From DATJLY01 sp035532935 (GTDB lineage Bacteria > Pseudomonadota > Alphaproteobacteria > ATCC43930 > CGMCC-115725), in assembly GCA_035532935.1 (NCBI GenBank), contig DATKQE010000035.1, forward strand, positions 6,283-70,282: a DNA stretch of 64,000 nt, in the 5' to 3' direction. A program made the position numbers and the translations under genes. Below the pieces are notes generated by a model, which did no database searches, was not told the DNA's origin, and saw nothing but the letters and a program-made list of their open reading frames with translations. Below, piece after piece: positions 7,723-16,434 of this stretch (positions are counted from its first letter, which is position 1; each line of letters begins with the position of its first letter).

Positions 7723-8796
7723 ATGAAGATGCGTCGATGGATCGCCGCGTGTTTCGCCGCCGTCCTTGCCCTCGGCACGGCGCGGGCGGAAACCATCTTG
7801 ATCGCGCAAATCCCGATCGGCAATCAACCGGAAATCGTCGCCCAGGCGCTCGGGCTTTACAAGAAATACGGGCTCGATGTCGAGGTGAAGCTGTTCCGCG
7901 ACGGCCCGGCCATGATGCAAGGACTGCTCTCCGGCGACCTTCAGATGGTCGATTCCGGGACGGTGCCGATGCTGCACCTCGTCGCGCAGAGCGTGCCGCT
8001 CTATTACCTCGTCAGTTCCGGCATCAATACGCCGTCGACGCCCCTCGGCGCGATCATGGTGCGGAGGGAAGAGACGGCGATCAAGTCCTTCGCCGACCTC
8101 AAGGGCCGGAAGATCGGTCAGCTCGGCAAGGGCGTGAACACCGATCTTTGGCTATCGGACGCCGCGGCGCATTACGGCATGGTGCCCGATGCGATCCGCC
8201 AGGTGTTCGTGCCCTTCCCGCATATGGGCAACCTGCTCGCGAGCAAGCAGGTCGATGCCGTCTACACCTGGGCGCCGTTCGACACGATCATATCGCTGGC
8301 CCGGCAGGGACGGGTGCTGCAGACGGATGTCGCGTGGAATCCCTATGCCGAAACCGGCGGCATGGTCGTCCGCAAGGCATGGGCCGACAAGAACCCCGCG
8401 CTGGTCGGCAAGCTCGTGCGCGTCGAGATTGAGGTCAATCGATGGATCGACGACCATCCGACCGAGGCGCGCGCGATCCTCGGCAAGGCACTCAACCTTC
8501 CCGCGCCGGTCTATCGCAAGATGCACCTCGCCTATTTTCCGCGCAATGGCTATCCGCTCATGCCCGGCGTGTGGGATTTCTATTACCTGATGGTCAAGAG
8601 CGGCGCGATGGCGCCGATCGCCGCGCCGAAAGCGAGCTTCGACAAATATTGGGTCGAGCCGGCCCGGCGCTTCATCACGCCGGCGCTGAAAGCGCTGGGG
8701 ACCGAGCCCGATCCGCTGGTCGAGCGTGTGCTCAAGATCCGCCTCCCGGATTTGCCGAACCCCCCTCAGACCTACTTTGCCGCGTGGGACCGCTGA
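7723..8796 (+). CDS. ABC transporter substrate-binding protein, NMT1/SsuA family (copy 1)
   Basis: A 357-residue periplasmic protein with a Sec signal peptide cleaved near residue 22 (after TARA). The mature start ETILIAQIPIGNQPEIVAQALG and the segment LYKKYGLDVEVKLF are typical of taurine/sulfonate/thiamine-precursor binding proteins. LKGRKIGQLGKG and the KQVDAVYTWAPFD hinge segment follow. It starts 10 bases after the monooxygenase stop with a GAGGGGG ribosome site. The next gene is a clear paralogue, and the ATPase and permease of the importer follow that. Two binding proteins for one transporter suggest two related ligands or a scavenging range. Confidence 0.85.
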   Translation: MKMRRWIAACFAAVLALGTARAETILIAQIPIGNQPEIVAQALGLYKKYGLDVEVKLFRDGPAMMQGLLSGDLQMVDSGTVPMLHLVAQSVPLYYLVSSGINTPSTPLGAIMVRREETAIKSFADLKGRKIGQLGKGVNTDLWLSDAAAHYGMVPDAIRQVFVPFPHMGNLLASKQVDAVYTWAPFDTIISLARQGRVLQTDVAWNPYAETGGMVVRKAWADKNPALVGKLVRVEIEVNRWIDDHPTEARAILGKALNLPAPVYRKMHLAYFPRNGYPLMPGVWDFYYLMVKSGAMAPIAAPKASFDKYWVEPARRFITPALKALGTEPDPLVERVLKIRLPDLPNPPQTYFAAWDR

Positions 8797-8831
8797 GACG
8801 GCCCGGCTGCGCTCATGACATGAAGGACGCG

Positions 8832-9902
8832 ATGAAGATCGTCTCGACGCTGGTTCTGCTCGTTCTCCTTGCCGGTCGCCAGATCGCGGCTGCGGACACG
8901 ATCAATATCGGCTACATGCCGGTGATCAACCAATCGGAAATCGTCGCCGAGGCGACCGGGCTCTACAAGAAATACGGGCTCGACGTGAAGCTGCACCGGT
9001 TCCAGACCGGTCCTGCGGCGCTGCAAGGGCTGCTTTCCGGCGACCTGCAGATGGTCGAGGCGGGCGGCGTGCCGATGCTCAATCTCGCGGCGCAGAATCT
9101 GCCGCTCTATTTCCTCGTCAGCGGCGGCATCAACACGCCCGGGTACCCGGCCGGCGCCATGATGATTCGGCCGGACGACACGTCAATCAAATCCTTCCAG
9201 GATCTCAAGGGCAAGAAGGTCGGTCAGCTTGGCAAGGGCACGATCACGTATCTGTGGCTTTGGAACGCGACCGCGCATTTTCACATGAAGCGCGACGACT
9301 TTCAGGAGATCTTCGTGCCGTTTCCGCAGATGGGCGGCCTGCTGGCGAGCAAGCAGGTCGATGCCGTCTATGCGTGGCCGCCCTTCGACACGATGATCGC
9401 CGATGCAGGCCAAGGGCGCATTCTGGTCAACGACACCGCGTGGAACCCCTATGCGGTGGTCAACGCCATGATCGTGCGCAAGGAATGGGCTGACCGGAAC
9501 CCGGTCGAAGCGCAGGCGCTCGTGCGCGTCGCGATCGAGACCGGCCGCTGGATCGACGATCACTCGGACCAGGCGCGCGCGATGATTGGCGCAGGGCTGG
9601 GCCTGCCGGCCAAGGTCTACGAAAAGATGCGGATGTTCTATTTTCCGCGCAATGGTTATCAGCTCATGCCCAGCATCTGGGATTTCTATTACCTCATGAT
9701 CAAAGCCGGGCAGCTTCAGCCCTATTCCGATCCGCGCGCCGTGATCCGCAAATACTGGATCGAGCCGGCCCAGCGCTTCATCACTCCGGCGCTCGCCAAG
9801 ATCGGCAAGCAGCCGGACCCGGTCGTCGCCAGCGTGCTCAAGGTCAGGCTGATGAATCTGCCCGCGGCGCCGGAGAATTATTACGCGCCGTGGGAACGTT
9901 GA
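8832..9902 (+). CDS. ABC transporter substrate-binding protein, NMT1/SsuA family (copy 2)
   Basis: A 356-residue paralogue of the preceding gene, colinear throughout: LYKKYGLDV, GLLSGDLQMV, LKGKKVGQLGKG, LLASKQVDAVYAW and the closing PWER. The start at 8832 is preceded by GAAGGA at a proper distance and gives a clean signal peptide ending AGRQIAAAD; ATG 8820 would add four residues. The tandem duplication sits upstream of a single ATPase/permease pair. Differences cluster in the ligand-lobe segments (PSTPLGAIMVRRE versus PGYPAGAMMIRPD), consistent with altered ligand preference. Confidence 0.85.
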   Translation: MKIVSTLVLLVLLAGRQIAAADTINIGYMPVINQSEIVAEATGLYKKYGLDVKLHRFQTGPAALQGLLSGDLQMVEAGGVPMLNLAAQNLPLYFLVSGGINTPGYPAGAMMIRPDDTSIKSFQDLKGKKVGQLGKGTITYLWLWNATAHFHMKRDDFQEIFVPFPQMGGLLASKQVDAVYAWPPFDTMIADAGQGRILVNDTAWNPYAVVNAMIVRKEWADRNPVEAQALVRVAIETGRWIDDHSDQARAMIGAGLGLPAKVYEKMRMFYFPRNGYQLMPSIWDFYYLMIKAGQLQPYSDPRAVIRKYWIEPAQRFITPALAKIGKQPDPVVASVLKVRLMNLPAAPENYYAPWER

Positions 9903-9936
9903 TCCACCACCGACCCCGCTTCAGCCGAGACGCAGC

Positions 9937-10716
9937 GTGAAGATCGACGCGATCGGGCTGGGCAAGGACTTCACCCTTGGCGCCGTTGGGCTGCCGGTGC
10001 TCCAGAACGTGAACGTCTCGATCGCGGACGGCGAATTTGTCTGCCTGCTTGGACCGAGCGGCTGCGGCAAGACGACCTTCCTGCGCTGCGTTGCGGGTCT
10101 CGATCAGCCGACGCGCGGCACCATCCTGCTCGATGGGTCGCCGGTTCGCGGTCCCGGCCCCGATCGCAGCATGGTCTTCCAGGATTATGCGCTCTTTCCC
10201 TGGTACACGGTGGCGCAGAACATCCAATTCGGCCTGACGACGCGACGCAACTGCCGCCGTCGACGCCACGATCTCGCGGATGTCACACGCGACCTCGTGG
10301 CGCTCGTCGGGCTGCAGGGATTCGAGCGAGCCTTTCCGCACCAGATCTCGGGCGGCATGCGGCAGCGTGTCGGCATCGCCCGGGCGCTGGCCGTCGATCC
10401 GGGGGCGCTCCTGATGGACGAGCCCTTTGCGGCGATCGACGCAATCACCCGCGAGGCACTGCAGCAGCAGCTTGTCGACATCTGGTCACGGACGCAGAAG
10501 ACGGTGCTCTTCGTCACCCACAGTGTGGACGAGGCCGCCTATCTCGGCGATTCCGTCCATGTGTTCGGTCCGCGCCCTGCGACCATCCACGAAACGGTCG
10601 CCATCGAGCTGCCGCGGCCGCGCGACAAGACATCGCCGGACTTCATCGCTGCGGTCGGGCAATTGCGTCGCTCCATCGACGCAGCGATGCACGTCGCGAA
10701 CGGGGCCGCGCCATGA
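9937..10716 (+). CDS. ABC importer ATP-binding subunit (SsuB/TauB type)
   Basis: A 259-residue ATPase of the nitrate/sulfonate/taurine class. Walker A is GPSGCGKTT (residues 39-47), the Q-loop is VFQDYALFPW, the signature is SGGMRQRVGIARAL, Walker B is LLMDEPFAAID, and the H-switch is FVTHSVDEA. All catalytic residues are present. The start codon is GTG. The 3' end overlaps the permease start by four bases (ATGA). A short Arg-rich stretch (RRNCRRRRHD, near residue 103) is unusual but lies in the helical subdomain. Confidence 0.88.
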   Translation: MKIDAIGLGKDFTLGAVGLPVLQNVNVSIADGEFVCLLGPSGCGKTTFLRCVAGLDQPTRGTILLDGSPVRGPGPDRSMVFQDYALFPWYTVAQNIQFGLTTRRNCRRRRHDLADVTRDLVALVGLQGFERAFPHQISGGMRQRVGIARALAVDPGALLMDEPFAAIDAITREALQQQLVDIWSRTQKTVLFVTHSVDEAAYLGDSVHVFGPRPATIHETVAIELPRPRDKTSPDFIAAVGQLRRSIDAAMHVANGAAP

Positions 10717-11471
10717 ATTCGTCGGCGCGCCGGCTTGTCTCGGTCCTGGTTCTCGTGGCGGTCTGGGAGGGCGCGGTTCGCCTCGGACTGGTCCCGGCGT
10801 TCTTCCTTGCAGCTCCGTCGACGATCCTCTTCCAGATCGTCAAGCTGGTGGAGAGCGGGGTCCTGCCGCAGAACGCCGGTGCCAGCATGATCCGCATGCT
10901 GTCCGGCTATCTTTTGGCGCTCGCCAGCGGCGTGGTCGTCGGCGGACTCATGGGCTGGTTCCGCTGGGCCGACGATGTCCTGGACCCCCTGGTCGAGCTG
11001 GTCCGGCCGGTATCGCCGCTCGCCATACTGCCGCTGGCCATTCTATGGCTCGGCATCGGCCAGGCGTCGAAGATCTTCGTCATCTGGTACGCCTGCATCT
11101 TTCCGGTCCTGCTCAATACCTACGCCGCTGTCCGCAGCGTGCCGAAATCCACGATCGAAGCGGCGTGGACGCTGGGTGCATCACCGGACGAGGTGTTGCG
11201 GCGCGTCGTGTTTTTTCATTGCCTGCCGCCGATCTTTACCGGCGCACGCATCAGCTTCGCCGTCGGCATGATCGTCATCATCGCGGCCGAGATGGTCGCG
11301 GCCGATCGCGGGCTCGGCTACATGATCCTGACCGCGCAGCAGGACTTTCAGACGGCGGACCTATACGCCGGCATCGTTACCATCGCCGCGATCGGCTTCG
11401 TCGGCGACCGGTTCATTCGCTGGCTTCGCACCCGAATCTGTCCGTGGTACGTCGAGATCGAACAGACATGA
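10713..11471 (+). CDS. ABC importer permease (SsuC/TauC type)
   Basis: A 252-residue inner-membrane protein with about six hydrophobic helices and the BPD_transp_1 EAA loop, EAAWTLGASPDEVLRRVVFFHCLPPIFTG, which contacts the ATPase. It overlaps both neighbours by ATGA, so the ATPase, permease and FAD oxidoreductase are co-translated. It completes a single importer served by the two binding proteins upstream. Confidence 0.87.
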   Translation: MNSSARRLVSVLVLVAVWEGAVRLGLVPAFFLAAPSTILFQIVKLVESGVLPQNAGASMIRMLSGYLLALASGVVVGGLMGWFRWADDVLDPLVELVRPVSPLAILPLAILWLGIGQASKIFVIWYACIFPVLLNTYAAVRSVPKSTIEAAWTLGASPDEVLRRVVFFHCLPPIFTGARISFAVGMIVIIAAEMVAADRGLGYMILTAQQDFQTADLYAGIVTIAAIGFVGDRFIRWLRTRICPWYVEIEQT

Positions 11472-12595
11472 CCGGCATGGACGAGGTCGAATCCGTCGTC
11501 ATTGGCGCCGGTGTCGTCGGCCTCGCCGCTGCACGCGCGCTCGGTCTGGAGGGGCGCGAGGTCGTCATCGTCGAAGCCGGCGCGACCATCGGCGGCGAGA
11601 CCAGTTCGCGGAATAACGAGGTCATACACGCGGGATTCCTCTACCCCTACGGCACGTTGAAGAGCCGCCTCTGCCGCGTCGGGCGCGATGCGCTCTATGC
11701 CTATTGCGCCGCGCGTGGCATCGCCCACCGAACCGTCGGCAAGCTGGTGATCGCGACCGACGAGACGGAGTCAACCGTGCTCGATGCGCTCGCGGCCTCT
11801 GCGTGGGAGAACGGGGTTGCGGACGTCGAACCGCTCGATGGCACGGCGGCAGGTCGCATGGAACCGGCACTGCGCTGCAAAGCGGCGCTCTATTCGCCTT
11901 CGACCGGCATCATCGACGTGCATCAACTGATGCTGTCCCTTCTCGGTGACGCCCAGGCGGCCGGCGCGGCACTGGCGCTGCATGCGCGTGTCGTTGCGGC
12001 GCGAACGCATCGAGGCCGCATCGTCCTGCGCATCGGCACGGATGAAGGAAGTGGCTACGAGATCGCCTGCCGAAGGCTGGTGAACGCGGCCGGTCTCGGC
12101 GCCAATGCGATTGCGCGTATGCTTCATCATGGGGCGCTGGCCATCCCGCCGCTTTACGGTGCCAAAGGAAATTTCTTCGCCTTGCGCGGCTCCGCGCCCT
12201 TTCGGCGGCTCATCGTGCCGGTGGCGAAGACGCTGGAGCAGGGCGGCGCCTTCACCCTCGACCTCTCCGGCCGCGGCAAATTTGGACCCGATGTCGAATG
12301 GGTGGAACGCATCGACTATGCCGTCGACCCGCGGCGCGCACCGTTCTTTGTCGCCGCGATCCGCCGCTACTATCCCGACATCGTGCCCGAAGCGCTCTCG
12401 CCCGATTACGCCGGCATACGACCGCGCAATCAGGGCGAAGGCGCGCCGCCGACCGACTGGCTGATTCTCGGACCGAACGAGCATTCCGTCCCGGGCGTGG
12501 TGCATCTCCTCGGCATCGACACGCCCGGGCTTACTTCCTGCCTCGCGCTCGGTGACCATGTCGCCAGGTTGCTCTGGCAGGACGAAAAAGGATGA
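11468..12595 (+). CDS. FAD-dependent oxidoreductase, DAO/L-2-hydroxyglutarate dehydrogenase-like
   Basis: A 375-residue DAO-fold flavoprotein. The N-terminal IGAGVVGLAAARAL binds FAD, and GGETSSRNNEVIHAGFLYP matches the L-2-hydroxyglutarate oxidase (LhgO) family. The centre has GIIDVHQL and the C-terminus GIRPRNQGEG and LGIDTPGLTSCLALG. It should oxidise a 2-hydroxy acid or amine product and pass electrons to quinone or oxygen. It overlaps the permease by four bases. Its position inside a transporter-monooxygenase operon suggests that it handles a breakdown product rather than metabolite-repair L-2-hydroxyglutarate, but this is inference. Confidence 0.82.
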   Translation: MTGMDEVESVVIGAGVVGLAAARALGLEGREVVIVEAGATIGGETSSRNNEVIHAGFLYPYGTLKSRLCRVGRDALYAYCAARGIAHRTVGKLVIATDETESTVLDALAASAWENGVADVEPLDGTAAGRMEPALRCKAALYSPSTGIIDVHQLMLSLLGDAQAAGAALALHARVVAARTHRGRIVLRIGTDEGSGYEIACRRLVNAAGLGANAIARMLHHGALAIPPLYGAKGNFFALRGSAPFRRLIVPVAKTLEQGGAFTLDLSGRGKFGPDVEWVERIDYAVDPRRAPFFVAAIRRYYPDIVPEALSPDYAGIRPRNQGEGAPPTDWLILGPNEHSVPGVVHLLGIDTPGLTSCLALGDHVARLLWQDEKG

Positions 12596-12599
12596 CCTC

Positions 12600-13070
12600 A
12601 TGCCGGACTGGCGCATTACGGCGACTAACCATACCGCGTTTACCGTCTCGGACCTGCCGCGGGCGCTTACCTTCTTCTGCGACGTGCTGGGCTTTAAGGC
12701 CACGGGCACGACACGTCAGCAGGGTGATGCCGTGGCCAAGATCACTGGTCTTCCCGGCGCCGTGCTCGACATCGCCTTCGTCGACACGCCGGCGCACAGG
12801 ATCGAGCTGATCCAATACCTGGCGCCGCAGGGACAAGCGACATTGCCACTCCGTCCTTGCGACGCTGGTTGCGCCCACGTCGCGTTCGAAGTGGACGATG
12901 CCGAGGCCGCCGTCGCCGCGATCCGTGCCGCCGGATATCTCGCCGTGAGCGATCCGCAGATTGTGCCGGCCGGCCCGCGGAAAGGCGGCAAGAACGTCTA
13001 TGTCAGGGGCCCTGACGGCATCATCGTCGAATTTCAGCAGGCGCCAGCGCGGGGCATGAGCGCCGAATAG
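12600..13070 (+). CDS. VOC/glyoxalase-fold protein
   Basis: A 156-residue protein with two beta-alpha-beta-beta-beta modules. HTAFTVSDLPRALTFFCDVLGF supplies the first metal-site His and CAHVAFEVDDAEAAVAAIRAAG the second, and the C-terminal GPDGIIVEFQQ supplies the Glu ligand. Such proteins are lyases, isomerases, epimerases or ring-cleavage dioxygenases. Start ATG 12600 has AAAAGGATG upstream and follows the FAD gene by four bases. It is part of the same operon; the reaction is unknown. Confidence 0.8.
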   Translation: MPDWRITATNHTAFTVSDLPRALTFFCDVLGFKATGTTRQQGDAVAKITGLPGAVLDIAFVDTPAHRIELIQYLAPQGQATLPLRPCDAGCAHVAFEVDDAEAAVAAIRAAGYLAVSDPQIVPAGPRKGGKNVYVRGPDGIIVEFQQAPARGMSAE

Positions 13071-13081
13071 GAGGGCTAGGA

Positions 13082-13975
13082 ATGAGGATCATAATGTTGG
13101 GTACGGGCGCGGCGCTGGTCGATCCCGACCGCAACCATTCTTCGATCCTGGTCACGACGGGCGGTCGCCACTACCTCCTTGATTGCGGCCATGGGGCGAC
13201 GCATCAGTTGGTGCGTGCCGGGATCGATCCGACCGATGTCGATATCGTGTTCCTGTCGCATCTGCATTTCGACCATATCGCCGATTTCCCTTATTTCATG
13301 CTCTCGACCTGGATCTTCGGCCGGCAGCGTACGCCGACCGTGATCGGGCCGCCCGAGACCGACCGCTTCGTTCAGCACCTCTTCGCCAAGGGAGCCTTCG
13401 CCAAGGACATCGAGGCACGCGCGCAATACCCGCAGCGGCAAAAGAATTTCCACGTGCTCGAGCCGGTCGTGCGCGCGTGTCAGCCGGGCCTCGTCTACGA
13501 GGACGATCTCGTCCGGGTTCAAGCCTGCTACGTCGAGCACATTCCCCGCGAGATCTCGCCCTGCTTCGGCCTGCGCATCGACGCGAAGGAAGGAAAGTCT
13601 GTCGTCTTCAGCGGTGACACGGCGCCGTGCGAGCGCCTCGTCGAGTTGGCGCGCGACTGCGACCTGCTCATCCATGAATGCACTTTTCCGCAAAGGGCGA
13701 TCGAGTTCCGCAGCAAGGCGGGCATCGGCACCTGGGCCCATACGAGTCCGCTCGATCTCGGGCAGATTGCGGTCCGGTCACGCGCCCGGGCACTGGTCGC
13801 AACGCATTTCGGCCATTTCGACACGACCAACGTCGTCCTGAAGAAGCATCTCGCCGCTCACATGCCGCTCGAGCTTGTCGGTCCGGAATTCATGGAGGAT
13901 GTCGTGACCGACATACGCCGGAGCTATGCCGGCCCGCTGCACGTGGCGCGCGATCTCATGCGGATCGATCTGTAG
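13082..13975 (+). CDS. Metallo-beta-lactamase-fold hydrolase (RNase Z/arylsulfatase-like)
   Basis: 297 residues. The zinc motif is H60-L-H62-F-D64-H65, and later metal ligands appear in FSGDTAPC and ATHFGHFD. The start MLGTGAALVDPDRNHSS resembles the RNase Z / ElaC and AtsA groups that act on phosphodiesters, lactones or sulfate esters. A GGAGGG ribosome site lies about 11 bases upstream. It is the last gene of the 6597-13975 set. A hydrolytic step in the same pathway is more likely than tRNA processing, because no RNase Z exosite arm is recognisable. Confidence 0.8.
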   Translation: MRIIMLGTGAALVDPDRNHSSILVTTGGRHYLLDCGHGATHQLVRAGIDPTDVDIVFLSHLHFDHIADFPYFMLSTWIFGRQRTPTVIGPPETDRFVQHLFAKGAFAKDIEARAQYPQRQKNFHVLEPVVRACQPGLVYEDDLVRVQACYVEHIPREISPCFGLRIDAKEGKSVVFSGDTAPCERLVELARDCDLLIHECTFPQRAIEFRSKAGIGTWAHTSPLDLGQIAVRSRARALVATHFGHFDTTNVVLKKHLAAHMPLELVGPEFMEDVVTDIRRSYAGPLHVARDLMRIDL

Positions 13976-14039
13976 AACCGGGTACACACGCAGCAGCAGA
14001 ATCCAGTGGCCCGGTGGTCCAGCGTTGGGGGCAAGCTCA

Positions 14040-14108
14040 CAAGCCGGCATCGCCGATCAGATCTGGACCTACGAAGGGATCGCCGCGCTGGCGGACGGGG
14101 CAAACTGA
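14040..14108 (+). mobile_element. Remnant resembling an IS transposase C-terminus beside the tRNA gene
   Basis: The frame ending at TGA 14106-14108 reads QAGIADQIWTYEGIAALAD. This is like the AGI(A/T)DHVWT..E(I/L) closing block of IS1-type transposases. Nothing upstream continues as a transposase. The identification rests on one short block and is tentative. The remaining DNA between 13976 and the tRNA shows no gene. Confidence 0.4.
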
Positions 14109-14153
14109 TACACTACCTTTGCTTACAACACCTTGACTTATTTGGGTTTTTTC

Positions 14154-14230
14154 TGGTAGCGGGGGAGGGACTTGAACCCCCGACCTTGGGATTATGATTC
14201 CCCTGCTCTAACCAGCTGAGCTACCCCGCC
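14154..14230 (-). tRNA. tRNA-Met (CAT), elongator type
   Basis: Read on the minus strand, 77 bases including an encoded CCA (14154-14156). The acceptor is GGCGGGG/CCCCGCT with a G-U end pair. The D-arm is GCTCAGCTGGTTAGAGC. The anticodon loop centres on CAT (ATCATAA) with a GGGGA-type stem, and the T-arm contains GGGTTCAAGTCCC. The sequence follows the alphaproteobacterial elongator tRNA-Met closely. Its 3' end faces the accessory region at lower coordinates. Confidence 0.93.
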
Positions 14231-14311
14231 GCCGAAGGCCCCGCATATAGGCTGCCGCGGTGTTGGCCGTCAAGACGCGGAGGTTGCGGCGGGGTGCCCT
14301 GGTGCAGCTTC

Positions 14312-15427
14312 CTATCCCCACACCTCGCGCGCCACCTCGACGACGAGGCGGAGCTTCCTGATCTCGTCGTCGAGCGTGATCTTGTTGCCCTCGACGGTGC
14401 TGGAGAAGCCGCATTGCGGCGACAGCGCGAGCTGATCCAAGGGCGCATAGCGCGCCGCCTCGTCGATGCGGCGCTTGACCGCGTCCTTGCTTTCGAGCGC
14501 CCCCACCTTGGTGGTGACGATGCCGAGCACCACGGTCTTGCCCTTGGGCAGGAAGCGCAGCGGCTTGAAATCGCCCGAGCGCGGGTCGTCGTATTCGAGG
14601 AAATAGCCATCGACATCGATGGCGTTGAACAGCACCTCGGCGACCGGGTCATAGCCGCCTTCGGCCACCCACGCGCTCTGGAAATTGCCGCGGCAGAGAT
14701 GCATGGTCACGACCATGTCCTTGGGCCGCGTCGCGATCGAGGCGTTGATCAGCTTGGCATAGGTCGAGGGCAGAGTCTTCGGGTCCTCGCCGATATTGCG
14801 CACCTGCTCCTGCAGCTTGGGGTCGCAGAGATAGGCGAAGTTGACCTCGTCGAGCTGAAGATAGCGGCAGCCGGCATCGGCCAGCTCCTTCACCTCCTCG
14901 CTATAGACGCGGCCGAGATCGGCGTAGAACCCGGCCAAGTCGGGATAGGCCTGCTGATCGATCGCGCCGCGGCCGCCGCGGAAATGCATGTTGCTCGGCG
15001 ACGGGATGGTCTGCTTCGGCGTCGCGTGCGCGACCGATTTCAGGAACTTGAAATCCTCGACGAAGATGCCGCGCGGCCGGCTCAATTTGCCATCGACGCG
15101 CAGCCCCGGCGGCGCGAACTCGATGTCGCCCGTATGGGTGTGAAACTGGGCCTTGATCCGCGGCGGGATCACGGTGACGTTCTCGAACTTCTCGAGGAAG
15201 TCGAGATGCCAGAAGGTGCGGCGGAACTCGCCGTCGGTGACGCATTGGAGGCCGATATCCTCCTGGAGCTTGACGGCGTCGCGGATCGCCCGGTCCTCGA
15301 TCCGCCGCAGCGCCTCGGCGGAGATCGCGCCGCGCTTCCTCTCCTCGCGCGCGGCGAGCAGTTCGGGCGGGCGCAGCAGGCTGCCGACGTGATCGGCGCG
15401 GTAGGGTGGCGTGGTGCGGGCGGCCAT
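14312..15427 (-). CDS. MetE-like cobalamin-independent methionine synthase family methyltransferase
   Basis: 371 residues corresponding to the catalytic C-terminal barrel of MetE without its N-terminal duplicate (YxjG type). Landmarks are ADHVGSLLRP at the start, CVTDGEFRR, YLQLDEVNFAYLCD, the zinc ligands His and Cys in TMHLCRGN, and the third Cys in LSPQCGFSS. It would transfer a methyl group from a folate or other donor to a thiol. A strong AAAGGAGG site precedes the ATG. It is divergent from the ligIABC operon, so it may recycle methyl-folate from O-demethylation of lignin aromatics; this link is inference. Confidence 0.82.
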   Translation of the reverse strand: MAARTTPPYRADHVGSLLRPPELLAAREERKRGAISAEALRRIEDRAIRDAVKLQEDIGLQCVTDGEFRRTFWHLDFLEKFENVTVIPPRIKAQFHTHTGDIEFAPPGLRVDGKLSRPRGIFVEDFKFLKSVAHATPKQTIPSPSNMHFRGGRGAIDQQAYPDLAGFYADLGRVYSEEVKELADAGCRYLQLDEVNFAYLCDPKLQEQVRNIGEDPKTLPSTYAKLINASIATRPKDMVVTMHLCRGNFQSAWVAEGGYDPVAEVLFNAIDVDGYFLEYDDPRSGDFKPLRFLPKGKTVVLGIVTTKVGALESKDAVKRRIDEAARYAPLDQLALSPQCGFSSTVEGNKITLDDEIRKLRLVVEVAREVWG

Positions 15428-15550
15428 GGGTGCCTCCTTTGGTTGCCACCATCGTCGCCGCCCGAAGCGTCGGCGTCAAGAAAGCGCCCCGTCTGGAAAT
15501 GCCGCAGCAATCGCGCTACCTTCAACCCGCGCTGACGGAGTGTACGAGGC

Positions 15551-16423
15551 ATGGACGCCAATTATCTGCCGTTCCACCCCAATCCCTCGAAGCCGCGCTT
15601 TGTGCCGCCGGCCGGCGCAGTCGATGCCCATTGCCACGTGTTCGGTCCGGAAGCGAAATTCCCGTTCGCGCCCGAGCGGAAATACACGCCCTGCGACGCG
15701 CCCAAGGAAAAGCTCTTCGCGCTCCGCGACTATCTCGGCTTCGCGAAGAACGTGATCGTGCAGGCGACCTGTCATGGCACCGACAATCGGGCGCTCGTCG
15801 ACGCGCTCGCGGCATCGGACGGCAAGGCGCGCGGCGTCGCCGTGGTCGGCGCCGCGGTCACCGACGCCGAGCTCGCTGCCCTGGACCGCGCCGGGGTGCG
15901 GGGCGTGCGCTTCAACTTCCTGCCGCGCCTCGTCGATGCGACGCCGCGCGAGGCGTTCATCGGCATCGCCGAACGGGTGGCGCGGCTGGGCTGGCACACG
16001 GTGGTCTATTTCGAGGCGCCGATGCTCGACAACATGACGCCGTTCCTGAAGGCGCTGCCGACGCCGATCGTGCTCGACCACATGTCCGTGCCGAACGTGA
16101 AGAAGGGCGCCGACCATGGGGATTTCCAGCGCTATCTTGCGCTCGTTGCCGAACAGAAGAACGTCTGGGTCAAGGTGACCTGCCCCGAGCGGCTGAGCCC
16201 GAGCGGACCGCCCTATGACGACGTCATCCCGTTCGCGCGCGCGCTCGTCGACCGTTTCCCCGACCGCGTGCTGTGGGGCACCGACTGGCCCCACCCCAAC
16301 ATGACGACGCACATGCCCGACGATGGGCAGCTTGTCGACATGATCCCGAAATTCGCCCCCGCCGCGGCGCAGCAGAAGGCGCTCCTGATCGACAACCCGA
16401 TGCGGCTCTATTGGGCGAAGTGA
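15551..16423 (+). CDS. ligI: 2-pyrone-4,6-dicarboxylate lactonase (PDC hydrolase)
   Basis: A 290-residue amidohydrolase. The N-terminal DAHCHVFGP carries the first two histidines (H27, H29). VRFNFL and YFEAP follow, and the late catalytic Asp lies in LWGTDWPHPN. This pattern, with the RKYTPCDA substrate loop, fits LigI, which hydrolyses 2-pyrone-4,6-dicarboxylate to 4-oxalomesaconate in the protocatechuate 4,5-cleavage pathway and needs no metal. It heads the operon with ligA, ligB and ligC directly downstream. The specific assignment is supported by this context. Confidence 0.9.
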   Translation: MDANYLPFHPNPSKPRFVPPAGAVDAHCHVFGPEAKFPFAPERKYTPCDAPKEKLFALRDYLGFAKNVIVQATCHGTDNRALVDALAASDGKARGVAVVGAAVTDAELAALDRAGVRGVRFNFLPRLVDATPREAFIGIAERVARLGWHTVVYFEAPMLDNMTPFLKALPTPIVLDHMSVPNVKKGADHGDFQRYLALVAEQKNVWVKVTCPERLSPSGPPYDDVIPFARALVDRFPDRVLWGTDWPHPNMTTHMPDDGQLVDMIPKFAPAAAQQKALLIDNPMRLYWAK

Positions 16424-16434
16424 GGAGGGCGGCC

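Noticed and set aside
8442..8831. N-terminal extension of the second NMT1-type binding protein
   Set aside because: Extension overlaps the first binding-protein gene out of frame; a ribosome site and signal peptide support the start at 8832.
14006..14197. A short plus-strand frame ending AGEGLEPPTLGL
   Set aside because: Its end is the antisense translation of the tRNA-Met gene, a well-known false protein.
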